Shown here: positions 25,964-37,328 of the stretch, piece by piece
Layout: every line of letters starts with the position of its first letter
How positions within the stretch are numbered: position 1 is the stretch's first letter
Origin: Pogostemon cablin
Taxonomy: Eukaryota; Streptophyta; Magnoliopsida; Lamiales; Lamiaceae
Direction of reading: 5' to 3'
Assembly (NCBI GenBank): GCA_023678885.1
Contig: JAHCLQ010000796.1
Span: 20,952 to 84,951 of the forward strand
Length of the DNA stretch: 64,000 bases
Notes under the pieces: model-generated
What the model saw: the letters and a program-made list of their open reading frames with translations, nothing else
Told to the model about the DNA's origin: nothing
The model's database searches: none
Translations under genes and position numbers: made by a program

Positions 25964-26831
25964 ATGCATATTTTTCGTCATTTTAATGCTTATTTTCTCG
26001 TTACGATCAATATTTCCTTCGTTTCAATGCATATTTCCTTTGTTTTGATGCTCATTTTCTCGTTACGATCAACATTTCCTTTGTTTCGATGCATATTTCC
26101 TTCATTTAGATGCTCGTTTTCTCATTACGATCAATATTTCCCATCGTTTCGTTGCATATTTTCATTATTTTGATGCTCGTTTTCTCGTTATGATCAACAT
26201 TTCCTTCTTTTCGATGCATATTTACATCATTTTGATGCTCATTTTCTCGATATGATCAACATTTTCTTCTTTTCGATGCATATTTCTATCATTTTGATTC
26301 TCCATTTCTCGATATGATCAACATTTTCTTCGTCTCGATGCATATTTCTTCATTTTGATGCACATTTTCTCGTTACGATCAACATTTCCTTCATTTCGAT
26401 GCATATTTTCATCATTTTTATGCTCGTTTCTCGTAATGATCAACATTTCCTTCTTTTCGATGCATATTTTCTTCATTTTGATGATCATTTTCACTTTATG
26501 ATGAACATTTTCTTCGTTTCAATGCATATTTCCTTCATTTTAAATCTCATTTTCTCATTACAATCAACATTTCCTTCATTTTGATCCATATTTCAATAAT
26601 TTTTATGCTCATTTTCACTTTACGATGAACATTTCCTTCGTTTCGATGCATATTTCCTTCATTTTAAAGCTCATTTTCTCATTACAATCAACATTTCCTT
26701 CGTTTTGATTCATATTTCCATAATTTTGATGCTTATTTTCTCGTTACGATCATTATTTCCTTCGTTTCGATGCATATTTTCATCATTTTGATGTTTATTT
26801 TCTCGTTACGATCAACATTTTTTCCGTTTCA
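25964..26831 (+). repeat. HOR copy, 868 bp
   Basis: m1 A; m6 CC; m8 AATG; m9 TTTATGATG; m10 CAT; m11 GATCCATATTTCAAT; m13 GATTC. Confidence 0.88.
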
Positions 26832-27781
26832 ATGCATATTTTTCGTCATTTTAATGTTTATTTTCTCGTTACGATCAATATTTCCTTCGTTTCAATGCAT
26901 ATTTCCTTTGTTTTGATGCTCATTTTCTCGTTACGATCAACATTTCCTTTGTTTCGATGCATATTTCCTTCATTTAGATGCTCGTTTTCTCATTACGATC
27001 AATATTTCCCATCGTTTCGTTGCATATTTTCATTATTTTGATGCTCGTTTTCTCGTTATGATCAACATTTCCTTCTTTTCGATGCATATTTACATCATTT
27101 TGATGCTCATTTTCTCGATATGATCAACATTTTCTTCTTTTCGATGCATATTTCTATCATTTTGATTCTCCATTTCTCGATATGATCAACATTTTCTTCG
27201 TCTCGATGCATATTTCTTCATTTTGATGCACATTTTCTCGTTACGATCAACATTTCCTTCATTTCGATGCATATTTTCATCATTTTTATGCTCGTTTCTC
27301 GTAATGATCAACATTTCCTTCTTTTCGATGCATATTTTCTTCATTTTGATGATCATTTTCACTTTATGATGAACATTTTCTTCGTTATAATGCATATTTC
27401 CTTCCTTTAATCTCATTTTTCTTCATTTTGATGATCATTTTCACTTTACGATGAACATTTCCTTCGTTTCAATGCATATTTCCTTCATTTTAAATCTCAT
27501 TTTCTCATTACAATCAACATTTCCTTCATTTTGATGCATATTTCCATAATTTTTATGCTCATTTTCACTTTACGATGAACATTTCCTTCGTTTCGATGCA
27601 TATTTCCTTCATTTTAAAGCTCATTTTCTTATTACAATCAACATTTCCTTCGTTTTGATTCATATTTCCATAATTTTGATGCTTATTTTCTCGTTACGAT
27701 CATTATTTCCTTCGTATCGATGCATATTTTCATCATTTTGATGTTTATTTTCTCGTTACGATCAACATTTTTTCCGTTTCG
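26832..27781 (+). repeat. Enlarged HOR, 950 bp, 82 bp register slip at m10/m9
   Basis: Starts CAATGCAT and has AATGTTTATT in m1. Near 27,410 the m10 second subunit (AATCTCATTTTT) runs into an m9 first subunit (CTTCATTTTG), and m9-m10 are read again. The extra 82 bp equal one monomer plus one subunit, less one base. m10 also reads CTTCCTTTAATC with bases lost. Confidence 0.86.
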
Positions 27782-28649
27782 ATGCATATTTTTCGTCATT
27801 TTAATGCTTATTTTCTCGTTACGATCAATATTTCCTTCGTTTCAATGCATATTTCCTTTGTTTTGATGCTCATTTTCTCGTTACGATCAACATTTCCTTT
27901 GTTTCGATGCATATTTCCTTCATTTAGATGCTCGTTTTCTCATTACGATCAATATTTCCCATCGTTTCGTTGCATATTTTCATTATTTTGATGCTCGTTT
28001 TCTCGTTATGATCAACATTTCCTTCTTTTCGATGCATATTTACATCATTTTGATGCTCATTTTCTCGATATGATCAACATTTTCTTCTTTTCGATGCATA
28101 TTTCTATCATTTTGATTCTCCATTTCTCGATATGATCAACATTTTCTTCGTCTCGATGCATATTTCTTCATTTTGATGCACATTTTCTCGTTACGATCAA
28201 CATTTCCTTCATTTCGATGCATATTTTCATCATTTTTATGCTCGTTTCTCGTAATGATCAACATTTCCTTCTTTTCGATGCATATTTTCTTCATTTTGAT
28301 GATCATTTTCACTTTACGATGAACATTTCCTTCGTTTCAATGCATATTTCCTTCATTTTAAATCTCATTTTCTCATTACAATCAACATTTCCTTCATTTT
28401 GATGCATATTTCCATAATTTTTATGCTCATTTTCACTTTACGATGAACATTTCCTTCGTTTCGATGCATATTTCCTTCATTTTAAAGCTCATTTTCTCAT
28501 TACAATCAACATTTCCTTCGTTTTGATTCATATTTCCATAATTTTGATGCTTATTTTCTCGTTACGATCATTATTTCCTTCGTTTCGATGCATATTTTCA
28601 TCATTTTGATGTTTATTTTCTCGTTACGATCAACATTTTTTCCGTTTCG
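27782..28649 (+). repeat. HOR copy, 868 bp
   Basis: m1 A; m6 CC; m8 AATG; m9 CATTTCC; m10 CAT; m13 GATTC. First copy of the regular core. Confidence 0.9.
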
Positions 28650-28712
28650 ATGCATATTTTTCGTCATTTTAATGCTTATTTTCTCGTTACGATCAATATT
28701 TCCTTCGTTTCA
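28650..28712 (+). repeat. Monomer m1 of the reference HOR
   Basis: 63 bp. Marked by an s1 with five T then CGTC and by GATCAATATT in s3. Its 3' end is TTTCA, so the next monomer begins CAATGCAT instead of CGATGCAT. It carries the A/G allele that separates most left copies from most right copies. Confidence 0.9.
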
Positions 28713-28774
28713 ATGCATATTTCCTTTGTTTTGATGCTCATTTTCTCGTTACGATCAACATTTCCTTTGTTTCG
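28713..28774 (+). repeat. Monomer m2 of the reference HOR
   Basis: 62 bp. Marked by CCTTTGTTTTGATG in s1 and CCTTTGTTTCG in s3. Left-part copies show GATCTTC, GAAGCTC or CTAG variants of s2. Confidence 0.9.
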
Positions 28775-28837
28775 ATGCATATTTCCTTCATTTAGATGCT
28801 CGTTTTCTCATTACGATCAATATTTCCCATCGTTTCG
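28775..28837 (+). repeat. Monomer m3 of the reference HOR
   Basis: 63 bp. Marked by CATTTAGATGCTCG at the s1/s2 join and TTTCCCATCGTTTCG in s3. Confidence 0.9.
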
Positions 28838-28899
28838 TTGCATATTTTCATTATTTTGATGCTCGTTTTCTCGTTATGATCAACATTTCCTTCTTTTCG
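28838..28899 (+). repeat. Monomer m4 of the reference HOR
   Basis: 62 bp. It starts TTGCAT where most monomers start ATGCAT, so it lacks the palindrome. This is true of nearly every copy in the window (a few read ATTGCAT). It has CATTATTTTGATG in s1 and CGTTATGATC at the s2/s3 join. Confidence 0.9.
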
Positions 28900-28961
28900 A
28901 TGCATATTTACATCATTTTGATGCTCATTTTCTCGATATGATCAACATTTTCTTCTTTTCG
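28900..28961 (+). repeat. Monomer m5 of the reference HOR
   Basis: 62 bp. Marked by TTTACATCATTTTG in s1, TCTCGATATGATC across s2/s3, and TTTTCTTCTTTTCG at the end. Confidence 0.9.
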
Positions 28962-29023
28962 ATGCATATTTCTATCATTTTGATTCTCCATTTCTCGATA
29001 TGATCAACATTTTCTTCGTCTCG
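28962..29023 (+). repeat. Monomer m6 of the reference HOR
   Basis: 62 bp. Marked by TTTCTATCATTTTGATTCTC and CTTCGTCTCG. Carries the CC/TC/TG allele; the TC form is one base shorter and is a main cause of 867 bp HORs. Confidence 0.9.
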
Positions 29024-29084
29024 ATGCATATTTCTTCATTTTGATGCACATTTTCTCGTTACGATCAACATTTCCTTCATTTCG
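29024..29084 (+). repeat. Monomer m7 of the reference HOR
   Basis: 61 bp. Marked by a short s1 (ATTTCTTCATTTTG) and GATGCACATTTTC in s2. Its s3 ends CCTTCATTTCG, almost the same as the end of m10. That similarity probably supports the m10-to-m8 exchanges seen in the 17-mer copies. Confidence 0.9.
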
Positions 29085-29145
29085 ATGCATATTTTCATCA
29101 TTTTTATGCTCGTTTCTCGTAATGATCAACATTTCCTTCTTTTCG
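29085..29145 (+). repeat. Monomer m8 of the reference HOR
   Basis: 61 bp. Marked by TTTTCATCATTTTTATGCTC and the variable CTCGTAATGATC segment. It carries the AATG/TATG/CTTG allele group. Confidence 0.9.
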
Positions 29146-29207
29146 ATGCATATTTTCTTCATTTTGATGATCATTTTCACTTTACGATGAACATTTTCTT
29201 CGTTTCA
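29146..29207 (+). repeat. Monomer m9 of the reference HOR
   Basis: 62 bp. Marked by GATGATCATTTTCAC in s2 and TTTACGATGAACATT in s3, where GATGAAC replaces GATCAAC. A one-base T length variant lies in s3. Confidence 0.9.
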
Positions 29208-29269
29208 ATGCATATTTCCTTCATTTTAAATCTCATTTTCTCATTACAATCAACATTTCCTTCATTTTG
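29208..29269 (+). repeat. Monomer m10 of the reference HOR
   Basis: 62 bp. Marked by TTTTAAATCTCATTTTC and CATTACAATCAAC. Carries the CAT/CCT allele. Confidence 0.9.
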
Positions 29270-29331
29270 ATGCATATTTCCATAATTTTTATGCTCATTT
29301 TCACTTTACGATGAACATTTCCTTCGTTTCG
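29270..29331 (+). repeat. Monomer m11 of the reference HOR
   Basis: 62 bp. Marked by TTTCCATAATTTTTATGC and TTTACGATGAACATT. Some copies start GATCCATA, which removes the ATGCAT palindrome. Confidence 0.9.
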
Positions 29332-29393
29332 ATGCATATTTCCTTCATTTTAAAGCTCATTTTCTCATTACAATCAACATTTCCTTCGTTTTG
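29332..29393 (+). repeat. Monomer m12 of the reference HOR
   Basis: 62 bp. Marked by TTTTAAAGCTCATTTTC and ATTACAATCAAC. Very close to m10; the two differ mainly at AAAGCTC versus AAATCTC and at the 3' end. Confidence 0.9.
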
Positions 29394-29455
29394 ATGCATA
29401 TTTCCATAATTTTGATGCTTATTTTCTCGTTACGATCATTATTTCCTTCGTTTCG
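29394..29455 (+). repeat. Monomer m13 of the reference HOR
   Basis: 62 bp. Marked by CATAATTTTGATGCTTATT and GATCATTATTTCC. Its first subunit is precisely missing in two copies (near 446 and 23,255). Some copies start GATTCATA. Confidence 0.9.
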
Positions 29456-29517
29456 ATGCATATTTTCATCATTTTGATGTTTATTTTCTCGTTACGATCA
29501 ACATTTTTTCCGTTTCG
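29456..29517 (+). repeat. Monomer m14 of the reference HOR
   Basis: 62 bp. Marked by GATGTTTATTTTC in s2 and a long T run before CCGTTTCG in s3. The tail has three length/sequence alleles. On the minus strand GTTTATT reads AATAAAC. Confidence 0.9.
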
Positions 29518-30384
29518 ATGCATATTTTTCGTCATTTTAATGCTTATTTTCTCGTTACGATCAATATTTCCTTCGTTTCAATGCATATTTCCTTTGTTTT
29601 GATGCTCATTTTCTCGTTACGATCAACATTTCCTTTGTTTCGATGCATATTTCCTTCATTTAGATGCTCGTTTTCTCATTACGATCAATATTTCCCATCG
29701 TTTCGTTGCATATTTTCATTATTTTGATGCTCGTTTTCTCGTTATGATCAACATTTCCTTCTTTTCGATGCATATTTACATCATTTTGATGCTCATTTTC
29801 TCGATATGATCAACATTTTCTTCTTTTCGATGCATATTTCTATCATTTTGATTCTCCATTTCTCGATATGATCAACATTTTCTTCGTCTCGATGCATATT
29901 TCTTCATTTTGATGCACATTTTCTCGTTACGATCAACATTTCCTTCATTTCGATGCATATTTTCATCATTTTTATGCTCGTTTCTCGTAATGATCAACAT
30001 TTCCTTCTTTTCGATGCATATTTTCTTCATTTTGATGATCATTTTCACTTTACGATGAACATTTCTTCGTTTCAATGCATATTTCCTTCATTTTAAATCT
30101 CATTTTCTCATTACAATCAACATTTCCTTCATTTTGATGCATATTTCCATAATTTTTATGCTCATTTTCACTTTACGATGAACATTTCCTTCGTTTCGAT
30201 GCATATTTCCTTCATTTTAAAGCTCATTTTCTTATTACAATCAACATTTCCTTCGTTTTGATGCATATTTCCATAATTTTGATGCTTATTTTCTCGTTAC
30301 GATCATTATTTCCTTCGTTTCGATGCATATTTTCATCATTTTGATGTTTATTTTCTCGTTACGATCAACATTTTTTCCGTTTCG
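29518..30384 (+). repeat. HOR copy, 867 bp
   Basis: m1 A; m6 CC; m8 AATG; m9 has lost one base (CATTTCTTCG); m10 CAT; m12 CTTATT; m13 GATGC. Confidence 0.9.
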
Positions 30385-31252
30385 ATGCATATTTTTCGTC
30401 ATTTTAATGCTTATTTTCTCGTTACGATCAATATTTCCTTCGTTTCAATGCATATTTCCTTTGTTTTGATGCTCATTTTCTCGTTACGATCAACATTTCC
30501 TTTGTTTCGATGCATATTTCCTTCATTTAGATGCTCGTTTTCTCATTACGATCAATATTTCCCATCGTTTCGTTGCATATTTTCATTATTTTGATGCTCG
30601 TTTTCTCGTTATGATCAACATTTCCTTCTTTTCGATGCATATTTACATCATTTTGATGCTCATTTTCTCGATATGATCAACATTTTCTTCTTTTCGATGC
30701 ATATTTCTATCATTTTGATTCTCCATTTCTCGATATGATCAACATTTTCTTCGTCTCGATGCATATTTCTTCATTTTGATGCACATTTTCTCGTTACGAT
30801 CAACATTTCCTTCATTTCGATGCATATTTTCATCATTTTTATGCTCGTTTCTCGTAATGATCAACATTTCCTTCTTTTCGATGCATATTTTCTTCATTTT
30901 GATGATCATTTTCACTTTACGATGAACATTTTCTTCGTTTCAATGCATATTTCCTTCCTTTTAAATCTCATTTTCTCATTACAATCAACATTTCCTTCAT
31001 TTTGATGCATATTTCCATAATTTTTATGCTCATTTTCACTTTACGATGAACATTTCCTTCGTTTCGATGCATATTTCCTTCATTTTAAAGCTCATTTTCT
31101 CATTACAATCAACATTTCCTTCGTTTTGATGCATATTTCCATAATTTTGATGCTTATTTTCTCGTTACGATCATTATTTCCTTCGTTTCGATGCATATTT
31201 TCATCATTTTGATGTTTATTTTCTCGTTACGATCAACATTTTTTCCGTTTCG
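30385..31252 (+). repeat. HOR copy, 868 bp
   Basis: m1 A; m6 CC; m8 AATG; m9 CATTTTCTTCG; m10 CCT; m13 GATGC. Confidence 0.9.
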
Positions 31253-32120
31253 ATGCATATTTTTCGTCATTTTAATGCTTATTTTCTCGTTACGATCAAT
31301 ATTTCCTTCGTTTCAATGCATATTTCCTTTGTTTTGATGCTCATTTTCTCGTTACGATCAACATTTCCTTTGTTTCGATGCATATTTCCTTCATTTAGAT
31401 GCTCGTTTTCTCATTACGATCAATATTTCCCATCGTTTCGTTGCATATTTTCATTATTTTGATGCTCGTTTTCTCGTTATGATCAACATTTCCTTCTTTT
31501 CGATGCATATTTACATCATTTTGATGCTCATTTTCTCGATATGATCAACATTTTCTTCTTTTCGATGCATATTTCTATCATTTTGATTCTCCATTTCTCG
31601 ATATGATCAACATTTTCTTCGTCTCGATGCATATTTCTTCATTTTGATGCACATTTTCTCGTTACGATCAACATTTCCTTCATTTCGATGCATATTTTCA
31701 TCATTTTTATGCTCGTTTCTCGTAATGATCAACATTTCCTTCTTTTCGATGCATATTTTCTTCATTTTGATGATCATTTTCACTTTACGATGAACATTTC
31801 CTTCGTTTCAATGCATATTTCCTTCATTTTAAATCTCATTTTCTCATTACAATCAACATTTCCTTCATTTTGATGCATATTTCCATAATTTTTATGCTCA
31901 TTTTCACTTTACGATGAACATTTCCTTCGTTTCGATGCATATTTCCTTCATTTTAAAGCTCATTTTCTCATTACAATCAACATTTCCTTCGTTTTGATTC
32001 ATATTTCCATAATTTTGATGCTTATTTTCTCGTTACGATCATTATTTCCTTCGTTTCGATGCATATTTTCATCATTTTGATGTTTATTTTCTCGTTACGA
32101 TCAACATTTTTTCCGTTTCG
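31253..32120 (+). repeat. HOR copy, 868 bp
   Basis: m1 A; m6 CC; m8 AATG; m10 CAT; m13 GATTC. Confidence 0.9.
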
Positions 32121-32988
32121 ATGCATATTTTTCGTCATTTTAATGCTTATTTTCTCGTTACGATCAATATTTCCTTCGTTTCAATGCATATTTCCTTTGT
32201 TTTGATGCTCATTTTCTCGTTACGATCAACATTTCCTTTGTTTCGATGCATATTTCCTTCATTTAGATGCTCGTTTTCTCATTACGATCAATATTTCCCA
32301 TCGTTTCGTTGCATATTTTCATTATTTTGATGCTCGTTTTCTCGTTATGATCAACATTTCCTTCTTTTCGATGCATATTTACATCATTTTGATGCTCATT
32401 TTCTCGATATGATCAACATTTTCTTCTTTTCGATGCATATTTCTATCATTTTGATTCTCATTTCTCGATATGATCAACATTTTCTTCGTCTCGATGCATA
32501 TTTCTTCATTTTGATGCACATTTTCTCGTTACGATCAACATTTCCTTCATTTCGATGCATATTTTCATCATTTTTATGATCGTTTCTCGTAATGATCAAC
32601 ATTTCCTTCTTTTCGATGCATATTTTCTTCATTTTGATGATCATTTTCACTTTACGATGAACATTTTCCTTCGTTTCAATGCATATTTCCTTCCTTTTAA
32701 ATCTCATTTTCTCATTACAATCAACATTTCCTTCATTTTGATGCATATTTCCATAATTTTTATGCTCATTTTCACTTTACGATGAACATTTCCTTCGTTT
32801 CGATGCATATTTCCTTCATTTTAAAGCTCATTTTCTCATTACAATCAACATTTCCTTCGTTTTGATGCATATTTCCATAATTTTGATGCTTATTTTCTCG
32901 TTACGATCATTATTTCCTTCGTTTCGATGCATATTTTCATCATTTTGATGTTTATTTTCTCGTTACGATCAACATTTTTTCCGTTTCG
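32121..32988 (+). repeat. HOR copy, 868 bp
   Basis: m1 A; m6 TC (-1); m8 AATG with private ATGATCGTTTC; m9 CATTTTCC (+1); m10 CCT; m13 GATGC. First TC allele in the core. Confidence 0.9.
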
Positions 32989-33858
32989 ATGCATATTTTT
33001 CGTCATTTTAATGCTTATTTTCTCGTTACGATCAATATTTCCTTCGTTTCAATGCATATTTCCTTTGTTTTGATGCTCATTTTCTCGTTACGATCAACAT
33101 TTCCTTTGTTTCGATGCATATTTCCTTCATTTAGATGCTCGTTTTCTCATTACGATCAATATTTCCCATCGTTTCGTTGCATATTTTCATTATTTTGATG
33201 CTCGTTTTCTCGTTATGATCAACATTTCCTTCTTTTCGATGCATATTTACATCATTTTGATGCTCATATTCTCGATATGATCAACATTTTCTTCTTTTCG
33301 ATGCATATTTCTTTCATTTTGATTCTCATTTTCTCGATATAATCAACATTTTCTTCGTCTCGATGCATATTTCTTCATTTTGATGCACATTTTCTCGTTA
33401 CGATCAACATTTCCTTCATTTCGATGCATATTTTCATCATTTTTATGCTCGTTTTCTCGTAATGATCAACATTTCCTTCTTTTCGATGCATATTTTCTTC
33501 ATTTTGATGATCATTTTCACTTTACGATGAACATTTTCCTTCGTTTCAATGCATATTTCCTTCCTTTTAAATCTCATTTTCTCATTACAATCAACATTTC
33601 CTTCATTTTGATGCATATTTCCATAATTTTTATGCTCATTTTCACTTTACGATGAACATTTCCTTCGTTTCGATGCATATTTCCTTCATTTTAAAGCTCA
33701 TTTTCTCATTACAATCAACATTTCCTTCGTTTTGATGCATATTTCCATAATTTTGATGCTTATTTTCTCGTTACGATCATTATTTCCTTCGTTTCGATGC
33801 ATATTTTCATCATTTTGATGTTTATTTTCTCGTTACGATCAACATTTTTTCCGTTTCG
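32989..33858 (+). repeat. HOR copy, 870 bp
   Basis: m5 CTCATATTCTCG; m6 TTTCTTTCATT, CTCATTTTCTC and GATATAATC; m8 TTTTCTCGTAATG (+1); m9 CATTTTCC (+1); m10 CCT. The two gains explain 870 bp. Confidence 0.9.
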
Positions 33859-34726
33859 ATGCATATTTTTCGTCATTTTGATGCTTATTTTCTCGTTACG
33901 ATCAATATTTCCTTCGTTTCAATGCATATTTCCTTTGTTTTGATGCTCATTTTCTCGTTACGATCAACATTTCCTTTGTTTCGATGCATATTTCCTTCAT
34001 TTAGATGCTCGTTTTCTCATTACGATCAATATTTCCCATCGTTTCGTTGCATATTTTCATTATTTTGATGCTCGTTTTCTCGTTATGATCAACATTTCCT
34101 TCTTTTCGATGCATATTTACATCATTTTGATGCTCATTTTCTCGATATGATCAACATTTTCTTCTTTTCGATGCATATTTCTATCATTTTGATTCTCCAT
34201 TTCTCGATATGATCAACATTTTCTTCGTCTCGATGCATATTTCTTCATTTTGATGCACATTTTCTCGTTACGATCAACATTTCCTTCATTTCGATGCATA
34301 TTTTCATCATTTTTATGCTCGTTTCTCGTAATGATCAACATTTCCTTCTTTTCGATGCATATTTTCTTCATTTTGATGATCATTTTCACTTTACGATGAA
34401 CATTTCCTTCGTTTCAATGCATATTTCCTTCCTTTTAAATCTCATTTTCTCATTACAATCAACATTTCCTTCATTTTGATGCATATTTCCATAATTTTTA
34501 TGCTCATTTTCACTTTACGATGAACATTTCCTTCGTTTCGATGCATATTTCCTTCATTTTAAAGCTCATTTTCTCATTACAATCAACATTTCCTTCGTTT
34601 TGATTCATATTTCCATAATTTTGATGCTTATTTTCTCGTTACGATCATTATTTCCTTCGTTTCGATGCATATTTTCATCATTTTGATGTTTATTTTCTCG
34701 TTACGATCAACATTTTTTCCGTTTCG
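33859..34726 (+). repeat. HOR copy, 868 bp, first m1 G allele
   Basis: m1 G at 33,880, the first in the window; m6 CC; m8 AATG; m10 CCT; m13 GATTC. Confidence 0.9.
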
Positions 34727-35593
34727 ATGCATATTTTTCGTCATTTTAATGCTTATTTTCTCGTTACGATCAATATTTCCTTCGTTTCAATGCATATTTC
34801 CTTTGTTTTGATGCTCATTTTCTCGTTACGATCAACATTTCCTTTGTTTCGATGCATATTTCCTTCATTTAGATGCTCGTTTTCTCATTACGATCAATAT
34901 TTCCCATCGTTTCGTTGCATATTTTCATTATTTTGATGCTCGTTTTCTCGTTATGATCAACATTTCCTTCTTTTCGATGCATATTTACATCATTTTGATG
35001 CTCATTTTCTCGATATGATCAACATTTTCTTCTTTTCGATGCATATTTCTATCATTTTGATTCTCATTTCTCGATATGATCAACATTTTCTTCGTCTCGA
35101 TGCATATTTCTTCATTTTGATGCACATTTTCTCGTTACGATCAACATTTCCTTCATTTCGATGCATATTTTCATCATTTTTATGCTCGTTTCTCGTTATG
35201 ATCAACATTTCCTTCTTTTCGATGCATATTTTCTTCATTTTGATGATCATTTTCACTTTACGATGAACATTTCCTTCGTTTCAATGCATATTTCCTTCCT
35301 TTTAAATCTCATTTTCTCATTACAATCAACATTTCCTTCATTTTGATGCATATTTCCATAATTTTTATGCTCATTTTCACTTTACGATGAACATTTCCTT
35401 CGTTTCGATGCATATTTCCTTCATTTTAAAGCTCATTTTCTTATTACAATCAACATTTCCTTCGTTTTGATGCATATTTCCATAATTTTGATGCTTATTT
35501 TCTCGTTACGATCATTATTTCCTTCGTTTCGATGCATATTTTCATCATTTTGATGTTTATTTTCTCGTTACGATCAACATTTTTTCCGTTTCG
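34727..35593 (+). repeat. HOR copy, 867 bp
   Basis: m1 A; m6 TC; m8 TATG; m10 CCT; m12 CTTATT; m13 GATGC. Confidence 0.9.
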
Positions 35594-36460
35594 ATGCATA
35601 TTTTTCGTCATTTTAATGCTTATTTTCTCGTTACGATCAATATTTCCTTCGTTTCAATGCATATTTCCTTTGTTTTGATGCTCATTTTCTCGTTACGATC
35701 AACATTTCCTTTGTTTCGATGCATATTTCCTTCATTTAGATGCTCGTTTTCTCATTACGATCAATATTTCCCATCGTTTCGTTGCATATTTTCATTATTT
35801 TGATGCTCGTTTTCTCGTTATGATCAACATTTCCTTCTTTTCGATGCATATTTACATCATTTTGATGCTCATTTTCTCGATATGATCAACATTTTCTTCT
35901 TTTCGATGCATATTTCTATCATTTTGATTCTCATTTCTCGATATGATCAACATTTTCTTCGTCTCGATGCATATTTCTTCATTTTGATGCACATTTTCTC
36001 GTTACGATCAACATTTCCTTCATTTCGATGCATATTTTCATCATTTTTATGCTCGTTTCTCGTTATGATCAACATTTCCTTCTTTTCGATGCATATTTTC
36101 TTCATTTTGATGATCATTTTCACTTTACGATGAACATTTCCTTCGTTTCAATGCATATTTCCTTCCTTTTAAATCTCATTTTCTCATTACAATCAACATT
36201 TCCTTCATTTTGATGCATATTTCCATAATTTTTATGCTCATTTTCACTTTACGATGAACATTTCCTTCGTTTCGATGCATATTTCCTTCATTTTAAAGCT
36301 CATTTTCTCATTACAATCAACATTTCCTTCGTTTTGATGCATATTTCCATAATTTTGATGCTTATTTTCTCGTTACGATCATTATTTCCTTCGTTTCGAT
36401 GCATATTTTCATCATTTTGATGTTTATTTTCTCGTTACGATCAACATTTTTTCCGTTTCG
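35594..36460 (+). repeat. HOR copy, 867 bp
   Basis: m1 A; m6 TC; m8 TATG; m10 CCT; m12 CTCATT; m13 GATGC. Same shared alleles as the previous copy apart from m12. Confidence 0.9.
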
Positions 36461-37328
36461 ATGCATATTTTTCGTCATTTTAATGCTTATTTTCTCGTTA
36501 CGATCAATATTTCCTTCGTTTCAATGCATATTTCCTTTGTTTTGATGCTCATTTTCTCGTTACGATCAACATTTCCTTTGTTTCGATGCATATTTCCTTC
36601 ATTTAGATGCTCGTTTTCTCATTACGATCAATATTTCCCATCGTTTCGTTGCATATTTTCATTATTTTGATGCTCGTTTTCTCGTTATGATCAACATTTC
36701 CTTCTTTTCGATGCATATTTACATCATTTTGATGCTCATTTTCTCGATATGATCAACATTTTCTTCTTTTCGATGCATATTTCTATCATTTTGATTCTCC
36801 ATTTCTCGATATGATCAACATTTTCTTCGTCTCGATGCATATTTCTTCATTTTGATGCACATTTTCTCGTTACGATCAACATTTCCTTCATTTCGATGCA
36901 TATTTTCATCATTTTTATGCTCGTTTCTCGTAATGATCAACATTTCCTTCTTTTCGATGCATATTTTCTTCATTTTGATGATCATTTTCACTTTACGATG
37001 AACATTTCCTTCGTTTCAATGCATATTTCCTTCCTTTTAAATCTCATTTTCTCATTACAATCAACATTTCCTTCATTTTGATGCATATTTCCATAATTTT
37101 TATGCTCATTTTCACTTTACGATGAACATTTCCTTCGTTTCGATGCATATTTCCTTCATTTTAAAGCTCATTTTCTCATTACAATCAACATTTCCTTCGT
37201 TTTGATGCATATTTCCATAATTTTGATGCTTATTTTCTCGTTACGATCATTATTTCCTTCGTTTCGATGCATATTTTCATCATTTTGATGTTTATTTTCT
37301 CGTTACGATCAACATTTTTTCCGTTTCG
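36461..37328 (+). repeat. HOR copy, 868 bp
   Basis: m1 A; m6 CC; m8 AATG; m10 CCT; m13 GATGC. Confidence 0.9.

Larger units (their letters stand above)
28650..29517 (+). repeat. HOR copy, 868 bp, used as reference
   Basis: m1 A; m6 CC; m8 AATG; m9 CATTTTCTTCG; m10 CAT; m13 GATGC. Monomer lengths in order: 63, 62, 63, 62, 62, 62, 61, 61, then six of 62. Confidence 0.92.

Noticed and set aside
32474..32746. Minus-strand lysine-rich open frames (for example 32,474-32,746 and 40,286-40,558)
   Set aside because: They are the reverse complement of T-rich satellite, hence AAA/AAG-rich. They are not conserved in frame between HORs.
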